32,783 bases of DNA, from assembly GCA_937929815.1 (NCBI GenBank), contig CALFUW010000057.1:1-32783 (forward strand), written 5' to 3'. Below the pieces are notes generated by a model, which was not told where the DNA came from, ran no database searches, and saw only the letters and a program-made list of their open reading frames with translations. A program made the translations under genes and the position numbers. This stretch comes from an uncultured Flavobacteriales bacterium. Its GTDB lineage: Bacteria > Bacteroidota > Bacteroidia > Flavobacteriales > Schleiferiaceae. Positions 1 through 8,730 of the stretch are shown here, one piece after another; the first letter of the stretch is position 1, and each line of letters starts with the position of its first letter.

Positions 1-938
1 CCGCCCATGATGAGGTGTTGCCATGCCGGGACACTCAGAAAACCTTGTAGCTCAGGTGTAGATGCATATGTACTGAATGCATTAAAAATAAATCCCATTG
101 CCAATGCACCCAGAACGCCTGACAGCATTATTTTCCAGCTACCAACTCCTGTGGCAAGCAATATGGCTGCTCCAATAAGTATAGCAAGAGTAGAAGTTTC
201 TCCTACAGAACCAGGGATGAATCCCAGAAACATATCCATGATGGAAAGTTGTGTAGTTCCGGTTGTGGCCAAGTCTCCCAGAGCGGTAGCACCCGAATAC
301 CCATCAATGGCCTGGCCTTTCATCATTCCGCCGATCCAAACCTTATCTCCGGACATGTATGAAGGATAGGCAAAAAAGGCAAATACCCTTGCTGTCAGTG
401 CTGGATTTAATATATTCATACCAGTACCGCCAAATACTTCCTTACCTATCACTACTGCAAATACTACAGAAAGTGCCAACATCCAGAGAGGTAGATCTAT
501 TGGCATAATCAGTGGTATGAGCATACCGGTTACAAGATATCCTTCGTTGATTTGGTGCCCTTTTGAGATGGCCATTCCAAATTCAATCCCCAATCCTACT
601 GCATAAGAGACGATGATCATTGGGATAATCTTTGATGCTCCATAGAGAAACATGTCCCAAAACGTAACTGCCTCAAGCATTCCTACAGCTTTGAAGTGCT
701 GATAACCCGCATTGTACATGCCAAACAATAGTGCGGGCACCAAGGCTATGATCACTGTGAACATAGTTCTTTTCAGATCTATGCCATCTCTGATATGTGC
801 ACCTTTAGTGGGTGTTGTATGCCCGGGGACAAACAGAAACGTGTAAAAGGCATCATAAGCCGGCCAGTACTTGTTCCACTTACCTCCCTTTTCAAACTGA
901 GGTTTGAAGGAGTCCATTAAATTTTGAATTGCTTTCAT
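1..938 (-). CDS. nqrB: Na+-translocating NADH:quinone reductase subunit B (partial, runs off the left edge)
   Basis: Reverse-strand translation from ATG at 938: MKAIQNLMDSFKPQFEKGGKWNKYWPAYDAFYTFLFVPGHTT...GGTGMNILNPALTARVFAFFAYP...; open to the window edge, so absent from the ORF track; directly downstream of nqrA. Confidence 0.93.
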   Translation of the reverse strand, partial: MKAIQNLMDSFKPQFEKGGKWNKYWPAYDAFYTFLFVPGHTTPTKGAHIRDGIDLKRTMFTVIIALVPALLFGMYNAGYQHFKAVGMLEAVTFWDMFLYGASKIIPMIIVSYAVGLGIEFGMAISKGHQINEGYLVTGMLIPLIMPIDLPLWMLALSVVFAVVIGKEVFGGTGMNILNPALTARVFAFFAYPSYMSGDKVWIGGMMKGQAIDGYSGATALGDLATTGTTQLSIMDMFLGFIPGSVGETSTLAILIGAAILLATGVGSWKIMLSGVLGALAMGFIFNAFSTYASTPELQGFLSVPAWQHLIMG

Positions 939-970
939 TCTGGTAATTGATTATTTCATTCTACATTAAA

Positions 971-2320
971 TTATCCAACTTCTGTCTTGAGCAGCTCCAA
1001 ACCCTGATAAATTGTTTGTTGAACTGCAATTTTTGAAGTACATACGACTTCACAAAGGGCAAAATCTTCTTCCACCACTTCATATAGCCCTAATTGCTCC
1101 ATCTTTTCTATATCATTAACCATTATGGCCTTTAAAAGTTGAACAGGATATATATCAAATGGAAACACCTTTTCATATTCACCGGTAACCACGAAAGCTC
1201 GCTCTTCTCCGTTCATTTTGGTGTTGTATGGAAGGGGCTTTCCGTTTTGAAACCAGTTGAGAAGGGCACGATGAATAGTAAACTTGCCTATTCCAGGAAG
1301 AAGCCATCCCAAAAATTCAGGCTCATGATTTTCTTCCAATACAGAAATAGTGTAATCGTAATATCCCAAAAACCCATCTTCTCCAACTGCCGTTCCTGTA
1401 AGTATATTACCAGAGATCACTCTTGAGTGACTGCTGTTCAGAAGATTTGTTAATCCTTTTAATGAGGCTCCGGAGGTTATGTGATAATATCCTGGCTCGG
1501 ATACTATAGGGCCTGAGATGGCTACAAGTTTTCGTGCATTGTAAAATCCGGTTTCAAATAGTTCACCGATCATGACCAAATCCTGAGGATAGAGATACCA
1601 AACGCGTTCACCGCGGTTAATGGGATCTATGTAATGGATATGTACTCCTACATTACCGGCTGGATGGGGCCCTGACACTGTATGGGTTTCAAAGTTGTCA
1701 ACAATAAGCCCGGAAAAAACATCAGGATTAGGATTTTGTGCCGAAAAGGTCAGATGTACTTTTCCATTGGTAAGCTTTTTAACGGCGGCAAGACCTGCCT
1801 TCAAATATTTCTGCTTTTCCTTGATCACAAACAATGGATCAGCAGAAATCGGTGCGGTATCGACACAAGATATGAAAATAGATTTTGGCGTCTCGTCCGG
1901 ATTGGCAATACATCCATAGGGTCTCTGGCGAACAAGAGTCCACAGCCCGGATGCAATTAGTTTTTCAATGATTTCTTCTCTACTAAGAGAGTCTGGATTT
2001 GCTTTTCCAAAATCGATATATTCGGTGGTTTTATCAGCTAAAATTTTTACTGCCACCAATTTGCGCTTTTCTCCTCTTACAATTTCCACGACTTCGCCAC
2101 TAACCGGACTGGGTATCGTGATTCTGTGGTCGTCTTTGCTATACAGGATGGCCTGTCCCGCTTTGACCACATCGCCTTCTCTAACAGACAGCTTTGGGTG
2201 AAAAAACTTAAAGTCATCGGGTTTCACCGCATATACTTCGCTTTTGAGCTCCCCAACGACTTGGGTTTTAGGTTGGCCTGTAATTTTTATATCAGCACCT
2301 TTCTTAATTCTGATATTCAT
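971..2320 (-). CDS. nqrA: Na+-translocating NADH:quinone reductase subunit A
   Basis: MNIRIKKGADIKITGQPK...FFHPKLSVREGDVVKAGQAILYSKDD... is typical of NqrA. The ATG at 2320 is preferred over the ORF start at 2347, a TTG that overlaps a TAATTTTG box. Confidence 0.93.
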   Translation of the reverse strand: MNIRIKKGADIKITGQPKTQVVGELKSEVYAVKPDDFKFFHPKLSVREGDVVKAGQAILYSKDDHRITIPSPVSGEVVEIVRGEKRKLVAVKILADKTTEYIDFGKANPDSLSREEIIEKLIASGLWTLVRQRPYGCIANPDETPKSIFISCVDTAPISADPLFVIKEKQKYLKAGLAAVKKLTNGKVHLTFSAQNPNPDVFSGLIVDNFETHTVSGPHPAGNVGVHIHYIDPINRGERVWYLYPQDLVMIGELFETGFYNARKLVAISGPIVSEPGYYHITSGASLKGLTNLLNSSHSRVISGNILTGTAVGEDGFLGYYDYTISVLEENHEPEFLGWLLPGIGKFTIHRALLNWFQNGKPLPYNTKMNGEERAFVVTGEYEKVFPFDIYPVQLLKAIMVNDIEKMEQLGLYEVVEEDFALCEVVCTSKIAVQQTIYQGLELLKTEVG

Positions 2321-2344
2321 CCAGTATGAAGGTTTATTAGGGTA

Positions 2345-2352
2345 CAAAATTA
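2345..2352 (-). promoter_or_regulatory. Candidate Bacteroidota -7 box (TAATTTTG) for nqrAB
   Basis: Matches TAnnTTTG on the minus strand, 24 nt before the ATG at 2320; no clear -33 TTTG seen. Confidence 0.4.
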
Positions 2353-2440
2353 TGGAGTCTGATAAGATTAATTGTTAGATTTCAGATATTTTGACAGAAG
2401 GGAGATGCGGTTTTAAAAAATTCTTTGTAACTCAAAAAAA

Positions 2441-2464
2441 AAACCGGCTTTATATCGCCGGTTT
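2441..2464 (-). terminator. Rho-independent terminator of the 61-aa ORF
   Basis: Perfect 8-bp stem AAACCGGC / GCCGGTTT with an 8-nt loop, followed on the minus strand by a long T tract (plus-strand ctcaaaaaaaaaacc). Confidence 0.85.
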
Positions 2465-2470
2465 GTTCTT

Positions 2471-2656
2471 TTAAGCAGGTTTCTTACCGGCGCAACAACG
2501 CGATGACTGTTCTTTTTCCGAAGAACTGCACCCCTTTTTTTCGGATTTCTCTACTTTACTGGTCTCTTTTTCTTTTCCAGCTTTTTTTTCGGGCTCGGTA
2601 GCCATCGTCATCAGGGGGATAGCAATAATTCCGAGTAACAGACTGATTTTTCTCAT
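2471..2656 (-). CDS. Small secreted Lys/Glu-rich protein with a Cys-containing C-terminus, unknown function
   Basis: 61 aa: MRKISLLLGIIAIPLMTMATEP...KKGCSSSEKEQSSRCCAGKKPA; N-terminal signal-like segment; own terminator and candidate promoter. Confidence 0.65.
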   Translation of the reverse strand: MRKISLLLGIIAIPLMTMATEPEKKAGKEKETSKVEKSEKKGCSSSEKEQSSRCCAGKKPA

Positions 2657-2684
2657 TTTTGTGCTTTAAATATGTTTTGCTAAG

Positions 2685-2692
2685 CAAAATTA
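2685..2692 (-). promoter_or_regulatory. Candidate -7 box (TAATTTTG) for the 61-aa ORF, overlapping the stop codon of the upstream peptidase
   Basis: TAnnTTTG match on the minus strand, 28 nt upstream of the ATG at 2656. Confidence 0.4.
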
Positions 2693-4363
2693 CTCAAAGT
2701 GAACAAGTACTTCCAGAATTTTTTCAGCCCTGAGGATCTGAATAGGTGCTGTATCACCGACATCGTATCTCGACAATGCTTCCATATAATCCCGAATGTT
2801 TTTTATGAGTTGGTCATCAATCCGTATGATGTAATCACCTTTAATAATGCCGGCCTTGTCAGCAGGTTTTCCCTTGCTGACACCCTCCACTTCGAGTCCT
2901 TTGTTGTCGGTGTTGTATCCGGGGATAATTCCAAGGGTTACACTCAGGCGCACAGGCCTGCCTTCTTGTTCGTCGTCGGTTGGAGTAAAAACAGGAGGGC
3001 TGCTGAGATTTCCCAATTCTCGGATTAGTGTCGCATTCAGGGAGATTACATCCCGAATCCCCTCAAAATTGATGTAACCTGGCAAATCCGTCGGTTTGTG
3101 ATAATCAGTATGCAGACCCGTAAAAAAGTGAAGTACAGGGATGTTTTGATTGTAAAAAGAGGTGTGGTCAGAAGGTCCTCTTCCACCCCTCGATAGTTGG
3201 TATTTCAGATTGTAGCACTGATATTTTCTCAACATTTTTTCCCATTCCGGACTTGTGCCGGTACCATTGATCCGAAGTTTGCGATCATCAGCCAGACGAC
3301 CGATCATATCGTGGTTAAACATGGTTACAATATTTTCGACGGGATAAGTAGGATGGGTAATCCAATGCTTGGATCCCAGAAGACCTTGTTCTTCGGCACC
3401 AAAAAAGAGGAACAGGTAGTTAAAGGTATTATTCCCTTGATCAAGTAGATGCCGCGCAAGCATTAATACCCCGGCTACGCCTGAGGCATTGTCGTCGGCC
3501 CCGGGATGAAGCTGAGGTTTGCCCTTGTAGATTGAGTTTTTGTCGCCCGTGCCAAGATGGTCATAATGTGCTCCTATTGCAATCGTGTAAGGAGATCCTA
3601 CGTCCCAAAAAGCTATAATGTTATTGGTGGTAACCTGATTTTCGGAGAGTTTTGTTTCTGTCCGGATGCGCTTAGCTCTCTGAATGCTTTCAGATACATT
3701 CGGATCTGCATACCAAACAGGAATTCCGGCTGGTTCAAGCACTTCAAAATAACGATCTGGTATAGGCAGCCCTCGTGTCTGGGAGGAGGTTAAAATTAAA
3801 GCTCTCGCGTTGTTTTCACTGAGGTATTCGATAAATGAACTAAGTTTAAAATTTTTGAAATCAATCCCTTGAGAATCATACAGATTTTTGATCTCGCTCA
3901 GATTGACCAAGGCTATCTTTCTTCTAACCGAAGAGGGATTTGAAAGGATAGGTTCTTTGTCTTGGAGGATAAACAAGGGGCTGATCACCCTGCCTCGTGC
4001 TTTTCCATTTGAACTGTATCGGGTTGGGTACACATGCTCATCGGGGTAATATGTTTTTCCTCGCACTCTGATCTGAGTGTTTTCGGATATGTGGGCCTGT
4101 AGTTTAATGTCAAATTTCTGAGTGTATGTTCCGCTGTCGCCCATAGGAATCAACCCCATTTCTCTTAAATTCTCAACGATAAACCATGTAGCCAGAGAAT
4201 CACCTTCTGTGCCTGGGTAGCGCCCTTTGAAACGTTCGGATGCCAGTTCATTTACAATGTATTGAATGGACTCAAGAGGTATTTGCTGTGGATCTACACA
4301 ATCTTGTGCCGAAGCACTAAGGAGTAAAAACTGAATTAGAAACAGATATGTTATTTTCTTCAT
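2690..4363 (-). CDS. Secreted M28-family zinc aminopeptidase with C-terminal PDZ domain
   Basis: Signal peptide; AIGAHYDHLG, HPGADDNASGVAGVL, FFGAEEQGLLGS, GRGPSDHTSFYNQNIPVLHFFTG motifs; C-terminal PDZ-like KGKPADKAGIIKGDYIIRIDDQLI. Confidence 0.9.
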   Translation of the reverse strand: MKKITYLFLIQFLLLSASAQDCVDPQQIPLESIQYIVNELASERFKGRYPGTEGDSLATWFIVENLREMGLIPMGDSGTYTQKFDIKLQAHISENTQIRVRGKTYYPDEHVYPTRYSSNGKARGRVISPLFILQDKEPILSNPSSVRRKIALVNLSEIKNLYDSQGIDFKNFKLSSFIEYLSENNARALILTSSQTRGLPIPDRYFEVLEPAGIPVWYADPNVSESIQRAKRIRTETKLSENQVTTNNIIAFWDVGSPYTIAIGAHYDHLGTGDKNSIYKGKPQLHPGADDNASGVAGVLMLARHLLDQGNNTFNYLFLFFGAEEQGLLGSKHWITHPTYPVENIVTMFNHDMIGRLADDRKLRINGTGTSPEWEKMLRKYQCYNLKYQLSRGGRGPSDHTSFYNQNIPVLHFFTGLHTDYHKPTDLPGYINFEGIRDVISLNATLIRELGNLSSPPVFTPTDDEQEGRPVRLSVTLGIIPGYNTDNKGLEVEGVSKGKPADKAGIIKGDYIIRIDDQLIKNIRDYMEALSRYDVGDTAPIQILRAEKILEVLVHFE

Positions 4364-4388
4364 TAAGTGAAATTTTCACGAATATAAT

Positions 4389-5060
4389 ATGATGCAGTCA
4401 AAGTCATCCAAGGTGTATCTTTTTGTACTTCATTTCGAGGGATTATCAGACAAGTGGTGGGTCTTTAAACAGATGGGGCAGTTTTCATGGAAGAGAAAAT
4501 TAATTCAGAAATTCGGGTTTTTCAAAATGATGGGAACAGGATCCGGCAATGGCTTTGGAATAATTCCTGATTTCGGAACATACATTTGGATTGTTACCAC
4601 TGATAATTTGAACGCATTTCTGACGGAAGAGCCCATACCACGATTTTTAATCAGACTCAGGCAAATGAGGATTTTTGAGATGTTTCCGACCAAGGCACAT
4701 GGACTGTGGAATAAAAAGAGGCCTTTTGAAGATATAGACAATCAGGAAAATGGCGAAGATTTTCCTCTTATTTCGGTCATCACAAGGGGCAGCATAAAGC
4801 GCTCGATGTGGTGGAAATTTTGGAAATATGTGCCGGTAGTATCCCGTCAGATTCCTTCTCAATCGCTGTTTTCCATCGGGATGGGAGAGCTCCCTCTGGT
4901 CGAACAGGCGACGTTCAGCATATGGAAAGATGAAAACGAAATGAAGACCTGGGCATACCAAAATGCTTCTCACAGACAAGTGATTGACCTGACAAGAAGA
5001 CTCGGATGGTATGATGAAGAGATGTTTGCCCGATTCAGGTGCAGGGAAATTTATCTTTGA
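4389..5060 (+). CDS. Spheroidene monooxygenase (CrtA)-like protein
   Basis: SLFSIGMGELPLVEQATFSIWKDENEMKTWAYQNASHRQVIDLTRRLGWYDEEMFARFR resembles the conserved C-terminal part of the CrtA family. Confidence 0.7.
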   Translation: MMQSKSSKVYLFVLHFEGLSDKWWVFKQMGQFSWKRKLIQKFGFFKMMGTGSGNGFGIIPDFGTYIWIVTTDNLNAFLTEEPIPRFLIRLRQMRIFEMFPTKAHGLWNKKRPFEDIDNQENGEDFPLISVITRGSIKRSMWWKFWKYVPVVSRQIPSQSLFSIGMGELPLVEQATFSIWKDENEMKTWAYQNASHRQVIDLTRRLGWYDEEMFARFRCREIYL

Positions 5061-6949
5061 TTGTCAACCCAACGGTCAAACCACATTTGAAACATTAACA
5101 AAAACCAAATACGTTGATGATCGATGTTACTATCACCTTGTAAAAAGGATTGAATAGCTCTTTTCACCACCTTCGGATTGAAGATATTCTGGCGTTTTAT
5201 TTTCGTATCATCAAATGATTCTTCAAGTAGCCATTTCAATTCTTTCCTTAGCCATCTGTGTATGGGTATCCCAAAGCCCATTTTTGGTCTTTCCATCAGT
5301 TCTTTTGGTACATATTTGTGAACGATTTTCTTCAAAACAGCCTTTTGAATATTCCCGTTTTTTATTTTCAAATTATCAGGCAATGAGAAGGCAAACTCTA
5401 CCAATCTGTAGTCTAAAAGCGGCTCTCTTCCTTCAAGACTTGCTGACATTGTTGCACGATCTACCTTTGTCAAAATATCTTCTGGTAAATACGTGTAAAA
5501 ATCCGTTAAAAGTACTTCTGAAAGTACCGATCCTTTTGGGAAGTCGGGTAAAAAAACAGAAGAAATTGTGTCATAATTCGATGCTAATGAGAGAAGGCCT
5601 TGTGTCTGTTTCGGGGAGAATACACTTAGTTGATTGAGGAATAGTCTGGATGGCTTTTTATAGGTCAGATATGCAAAGAGTTTTGACGCGTAATCGTACT
5701 TACACACATTTGACTGGTGAGGGATCAATCTGGATAAGCCTGCTCCTGCTGATTTCAGAAAATTCGGTATGGAAAGCACTTTTTGGATTTGCCGGATAGC
5801 TTTCAGATGACGTTGATAACCGGCAAAAAGCTCGTCACCTCCATCTGCTGAAAGGCTTACAGTGACGTGTTTCCTGGCGAGCATACTGACCAGCATCGTG
5901 GGGATTGACGACGAATCGCCAAATGGCTCATCGTAGAAATACGACAGTTTTGGAACGAGCTCCAGGGCATCCTGACTTTTGCAATAAAGAGTGGTATGCT
6001 CGGTACCAATGTGTTGAGCAACCCGCTCAGCATAACCAGCTTCGTTGTAGTCGCCGTCTTCAAATCCTATGGTAAATGTCCGAAGTCTGGCCGAGGATTC
6101 TGATTGAAGCAGGGCACAGACCGCCGTACTGTCATAGCCTCCGCTCAGAAAGATTCCTACCGGCACATCAGAGACCATACGCAGGTGAAATGAATCCTTG
6201 AGCAGGGTTTCTAATGATGTAGTAAGCTCATGCTCATCGGATGTGGAAGGTGTTGTGTTTTTTATTGTCCAATATGATTTTGTTTTATAATTTTTTTCAG
6301 AGATATCATATTCCAGATAATGCGCCGGAAAAAGTTTTTTTATCCCTTTGAAAATAGTGTCTGGTGCGGGGATATATCCATATGAAAAATATTTAAAAAC
6401 CGAAGAGTAATCAATCTCTTGTTTTTCCTTATCCAATGGCAATAATGATTTCAGCTCTGACGCAAACATAATTCCTCGGCCGGACGATATTTTGTAATAG
6501 AGAGGTTTGACGCCCACCCGATCGCGAATAAGGAACAACTTTTTTTTATTTAGATCTAATAGCGATATGGCAAACATTCCATTTAATTTATCCAGAAACG
6601 AAATTCCATATTTTTTATACAGATACAGGATGACTTCTGTATCGCTTTCAGATCTGAATTTTATTCCATCTGATTGAAGTTCCTTTCGAAGATATCTGTA
6701 ATTGTAAATTTCGCCATTAAAGACTAAAAATAAATCCTTTTCGGGTGTGCACATGGGCTGATGGCCTGCACTTGACAAGTCAATTACAGATAATCTTTTA
6801 AAAGCTAAAAATGCTGAGAATGTATCGGAAACGACGTGTTCAATTCCTTCGTCGTCAGGCCCTCTGTGATGCAATAAATCTATTGAATTTTTAATGGATT
6901 CTTTTGTCGTAATTCCCGTAAAATCAATAATCCCTGCAAAACCACACAT
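5051..6949 (-). CDS. asnB: Asparagine synthase (glutamine-hydrolysing)
   Basis: MCGFAGIID N-terminal glutaminase Cys; HHRGPDDEG; FNGEIYNYRYLRKEL; SGGYDSTAVCALL PP-loop; DGGDELFAGYQRH. Confidence 0.93.
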   Translation of the reverse strand: MCGFAGIIDFTGITTKESIKNSIDLLHHRGPDDEGIEHVVSDTFSAFLAFKRLSVIDLSSAGHQPMCTPEKDLFLVFNGEIYNYRYLRKELQSDGIKFRSESDTEVILYLYKKYGISFLDKLNGMFAISLLDLNKKKLFLIRDRVGVKPLYYKISSGRGIMFASELKSLLPLDKEKQEIDYSSVFKYFSYGYIPAPDTIFKGIKKLFPAHYLEYDISEKNYKTKSYWTIKNTTPSTSDEHELTTSLETLLKDSFHLRMVSDVPVGIFLSGGYDSTAVCALLQSESSARLRTFTIGFEDGDYNEAGYAERVAQHIGTEHTTLYCKSQDALELVPKLSYFYDEPFGDSSSIPTMLVSMLARKHVTVSLSADGGDELFAGYQRHLKAIRQIQKVLSIPNFLKSAGAGLSRLIPHQSNVCKYDYASKLFAYLTYKKPSRLFLNQLSVFSPKQTQGLLSLASNYDTISSVFLPDFPKGSVLSEVLLTDFYTYLPEDILTKVDRATMSASLEGREPLLDYRLVEFAFSLPDNLKIKNGNIQKAVLKKIVHKYVPKELMERPKMGFGIPIHRWLRKELKWLLEESFDDTKIKRQNIFNPKVVKRAIQSFLQGDSNIDHQRIWFLLMFQMWFDRWVDNQR

Positions 6950-6954
6950 CTATG

Positions 6955-6977
6955 TACATTTGTAGGCGTCAAATGTA
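6955..6977. promoter_or_regulatory. Palindromic divergent promoter/operator between asnB and the methyltransferase gene
   Basis: TACATTTG-TAGGCGT-CAAATGTA: one TAnnTTTG box on each strand, forming a perfect 8+8 bp inverted repeat in the 44-bp divergent intergenic region. Confidence 0.5.
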
Positions 6978-6993
6978 TGACTAAGCACACGCA

Positions 6994-7941
6994 ATGACGG
7001 TAAAGTTTTTTCATAAGGAAGAAGGTACATATTTTAAGAAGGTTAATGACCGGGTGCTTTTGTCAGACCATAAAACAATAGAAATTCACAACAGTATTCC
7101 CCGTTTTGTGATTTCCGAGTCGTATGCTTCTGCCTTTGGAGAGCAGTGGAAACGATTCAGGAAACTCCAGCTTGACAGCTACACGAATACTGATTTTTCC
7201 AGAAAACGTCTGGAGCAATCCGTATGCGGCTCCCTTGAAACAGTGTTTTCCAATAAGATCGTGCTCGAAGCAGGATGCGGAGCCGGACGCTTCACCGAGA
7301 TCATCTCGCCCTACTGTAAGGAGCTTTACACCTTCGACCTGAGTTCAGCCGTTGATGCCAATTACGATAACAACAAGGCTGATCACATCCAGTTTTTTCA
7401 GGCAGATTTACTGGATATACCCTTTGAAGACAACGTGTTTGACGTAGTGGTATGCCTGGGTGTATTGCAGCATACACCGGATACAAAACGAGCCCTTGAA
7501 GAGCTCTGGAGGGTTGTGAAGCCTGGCGGGCTGCTCATCGCCGATCACTACCATTTTCGTTGGGCATATTATACAACTGCAGTTCCTTATTACCGCTTTT
7601 TCCTAAAGAGATTGGACCCTAAAATTTCGATGGACATTGTCCGAAAATTGGTCGAAGTTTTTTTTCCGCTGCACTGGAGATTTAGACATTCATCGGTAGG
7701 AAAATGGATATTGGGACACTTGTCGCCCTTGCTTACCAATATTGATTCTTTTGAGGAAAAGGGGTATGATTTTAATAAAGACACTTCTTTTCTCGAAACT
7801 TATGATGCACTGACAGATTACTACAAAAGATTGATCACAAAAAAAGAATTAATTCAGATCCTAACAAATCTAAATGACCTGTCAACGTACAGCCTCAAAA
7901 AAGGGGGAAACGGATGGGAATTTAGCCTAACAAAGAAATAG
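6994..7941 (+). CDS. Class I SAM-dependent methyltransferase with N-terminal Trm112-like segment
   Basis: VLEAGCGAGRFTEIISPY (SAM motif I), DLLDIPFEDNVFDVVVCLGVLQHTPDTKRALEELWRVVKPGGLL. Confidence 0.87.
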   Translation: MTVKFFHKEEGTYFKKVNDRVLLSDHKTIEIHNSIPRFVISESYASAFGEQWKRFRKLQLDSYTNTDFSRKRLEQSVCGSLETVFSNKIVLEAGCGAGRFTEIISPYCKELYTFDLSSAVDANYDNNKADHIQFFQADLLDIPFEDNVFDVVVCLGVLQHTPDTKRALEELWRVVKPGGLLIADHYHFRWAYYTTAVPYYRFFLKRLDPKISMDIVRKLVEVFFPLHWRFRHSSVGKWILGHLSPLLTNIDSFEEKGYDFNKDTSFLETYDALTDYYKRLITKKELIQILTNLNDLSTYSLKKGGNGWEFSLTKK

Positions 7942-8730
7942 ATGGATAAAACATCTCCGGAATATTGGGATAAATTTTGGGAAACAAATGAATTGCCAAA
8001 AGAAATCAATGTTAAAAAAAGGTCAGTTAATGGATATTTATATTCTGAATTTGACGCATTTTTCCGAAAACACATAGAAGCAGATTCCCAAAAAAGTATC
8101 CTGGAACTCGGATGCGGCAATAGCGTGTGGCTACCTTACTTTTATAAAAATTTTAAACTCAATATCACTGGATTGGATTATTCCGTCATGGGGTGCCGAA
8201 GAAGTGAATATATCTTAAAAGCTTTCAATACTCCGGGAAAGATACTGTTAGGAGATTTGTTTTCGCCACCGCCAGAGTTGGTAGAGAGGTTTGATTATGT
8301 TGTCAGCTTTGGAGTAATCGAGCACTTTCTGGACACAATTGAAGTCTTGAAAGCACACTCCAGATACTTAACCAATGACGGGAAAATCATCGTTTCCGTA
8401 CCGAATATGCATGGATTTCCGGGTTGGTATCAGAAGGTGATGAATCGAGAAGTATTTGATACGCACGTACCCATAGACAGGCCTTATTTGAGAGAGGCTT
8501 TAAAAAAAGCCGGTTTTAAAAATATAGATGTCCGGTATGTATTGCCTGCAGCAGTTTCTGCCCAAATAGAAGGGGAGAAAAATGATTCTTACATTCAGTT
8601 TAAGAAGACATTGACTCTTGCGCTATCCCGAATGACAAAGATTCTCTGGGCGATAGAAATATACACGGGAATTCGGTTTCCAAGAAGCAAGATGTTTTCA
8701 CCAGCAATCCTTGCCTATGCCGAAAAATAA
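7942..8730 (+). CDS. Class I SAM-dependent methyltransferase
   Basis: ILELGCGNSVWLPYFYKNF; FDYVVSFGVIEHFLDTIEVLKAHSRYLTNDGKIIVSVPN. Confidence 0.88.
   Translation: MDKTSPEYWDKFWETNELPKEINVKKRSVNGYLYSEFDAFFRKHIEADSQKSILELGCGNSVWLPYFYKNFKLNITGLDYSVMGCRRSEYILKAFNTPGKILLGDLFSPPPELVERFDYVVSFGVIEHFLDTIEVLKAHSRYLTNDGKIIVSVPNMHGFPGWYQKVMNREVFDTHVPIDRPYLREALKKAGFKNIDVRYVLPAAVSAQIEGEKNDSYIQFKKTLTLALSRMTKILWAIEIYTGIRFPRSKMFSPAILAYAEK

Noticed and set aside
4367-4379. GTGAAATTTTCAC palindrome between the divergent peptidase and CrtA-like genes
   Set aside because: Short AT-rich palindromes are common by chance; no supporting second copy or promoter alignment.
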